From assembly GCF_000832065.1 (NCBI RefSeq), contig NZ_JXQM01000021.1:124001-188000 (forward strand): a stretch of 64,000 nt of DNA. Direction: 5' to 3'. The DNA comes from Nitrosospira sp. NpAV. Its GTDB lineage: Bacteria > Pseudomonadota > Gammaproteobacteria > Burkholderiales > Nitrosomonadaceae. Under the pieces are notes generated by a model. It did not search any database, had not been told where the DNA came from, and saw only the letters and a list, made by a program, of their open reading frames with translations. Position numbers and translations under genes: made by a program. Below, in pieces: positions 63,384 to 64,000 of the stretch (positions are counted from its first letter, which is position 1; every line of letters begins with the position of its first letter).

Positions 63384-63611
63384 TAATATTTACTGACATC
63401 CTGGGAGAAGGAGTTGAATATTTGTATAAAGAAAGAAGATGCAACGAAGCTTATGAGTCTGACCTGAGGTATCTTTATTCTGAGCAGAAACAGGAGCGAA
63501 GTCAGAGCCTATCAGGATCAGTAAACTACCTAAGCCTCTCAACATCACAAATCCATTACTGACTAATGGCGCGTATATGTCTACAATCGGCATTTACGTG
63601 GAGGAGCTTAT

Positions 63612-64000
63612 ATGAAACTGGTGCGTGCGCGAATTCAGGATTTCCGAAGTATTGATGATTCTGAGGAATTCAGTCTTGATGAGCATATCACCTGCTTCGT
63701 CGGGAAAAATGAATCGGGCAAGACCACCCTGTTAACGGCCCTCCACCGGCTCAATCCAATCTTCGATGATGCAAGATTTGACCGGCAAAAAGACTACCCG
63801 CGCCGCCATTTATCCGACTACGAAGAGCGCCATGAAGGCAAGGATGCGACCGTAGTCACGACCTGGTGGACCATCGAACCCGCCGAAAAGGAAAAAATCG
63901 CCGATACGTTCGGGGCTGGAGCGCTGGCAAGCGACGAGATTGCGGTGCAAAAAGACTATGGCAATCGGACCCGCTGGACAGTCAGTTTCGATGAAGCCGC
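63612..64000 (+). CDS. OLD/RecF-like ATPase (5' part, cut by window edge)
   Basis: At least 129 codons, still open at the window's end; GGAG 6 nt before the ATG. The start MKLVRARIQDFRSIDDSEEF and Walker A motif FVGKNESGKTTLL (about residues 31-43) are typical of SMC/RecF-type AAA domains in OLD-family nucleases and related defence proteins. The downstream TOPRIM or other domain is not visible, so the exact family cannot be named. It may belong to a defence system (OLD, Gabija-like or retron-type) continuing to the right. Confidence 0.8.
   Translation, partial: MKLVRARIQDFRSIDDSEEFSLDEHITCFVGKNESGKTTLLTALHRLNPIFDDARFDRQKDYPRRHLSDYEERHEGKDATVVTTWWTIEPAEKEKIADTFGAGALASDEIAVQKDYGNRTRWTVSFDEA

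Overview
The window looks like chromosomal DNA from a betaproteobacterium, most plausibly a Nitrosospira-like member of the Nitrosomonadaceae. The grounds are moderate GC with AT-rich spacers, two HAF-repeat exported proteins (one with a PEP-CTERM sorting tail), a YbhGFSR-type ABC exporter, several two-component systems and many small lipoproteins. This assignment is an inference from gene content. No rRNA, tRNA, CRISPR array or intact insertion sequence was recognised.

Layout. 1-652 is the 5' part of a HAF-repeat protein gene that leaves the window. 1777-4924 holds an XRE regulator and a NarX-type histidine kinase with three near-identical sensor repeats plus its NarL-type response regulator. 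5076-10247 is the most unusual region. It has four paralogous small exported helical proteins, a gene with three fused RidA/YjgF domains, an amber-interrupted sugE-like pseudogene, and a layered set of shared non-coding elements: three copies of a GGGTTTCCC dyad module, fifteen copies of a 19-bp GGAC...GTCC repeat, a TTGATnnnATCAA leader dyad and hairpins after stop codons. 10329-18176 encodes an RND efflux pump with its adaptor and a giant winged-helix/AAA/TPR regulator.

18533-22612 has a small ORF overlapping a methyltransferase gene, then a CpxA/CpxR-like pair divergent from a Spy/CpxP-like gene, with a perfect GTAAA-N5-GTAAA box between them. 22822-28870 holds a metallo-beta-lactamase-fold hydrolase, an unknown membrane protein, an outer-membrane beta-barrel, a small lipoprotein and the second HAF protein. 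28940-33948 is a conflict-type locus: a caspase-like/STAND NTPase/TPR protein flanked by an alpha/beta hydrolase and a divergent unknown protein. 34085-36653 combines a GAF protein, a vanadium-haloperoxidase/PAP2-like protein and two scars resembling parts of an ABC permease. 36909-42292 is a complete YbhGFSR-like efflux operon.

42387-51625 carries two small proteins, a phytase-like esterase domain protein, a KtrAB potassium uptake pair, a DUF1264 protein, a geranylgeranyl-reductase-family flavoprotein and a SulP transporter. 51768-55154 has a ribbon-helix-helix-like protein whose ribosome-binding site sits inside a long hairpin, two EamA transporters (one frameshifted) and a divergent Lrp/AsnC regulator with a dyad operator candidate. 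55541-60533 has a DUF2007 protein, a TonB-dependent receptor with a Fur-like box, a cupin and small exported proteins. 60958-63383 is a polysaccharide pair (O-antigen ligase, glycosyltransferase), and the window ends inside an OLD/RecF-like ATPase gene.
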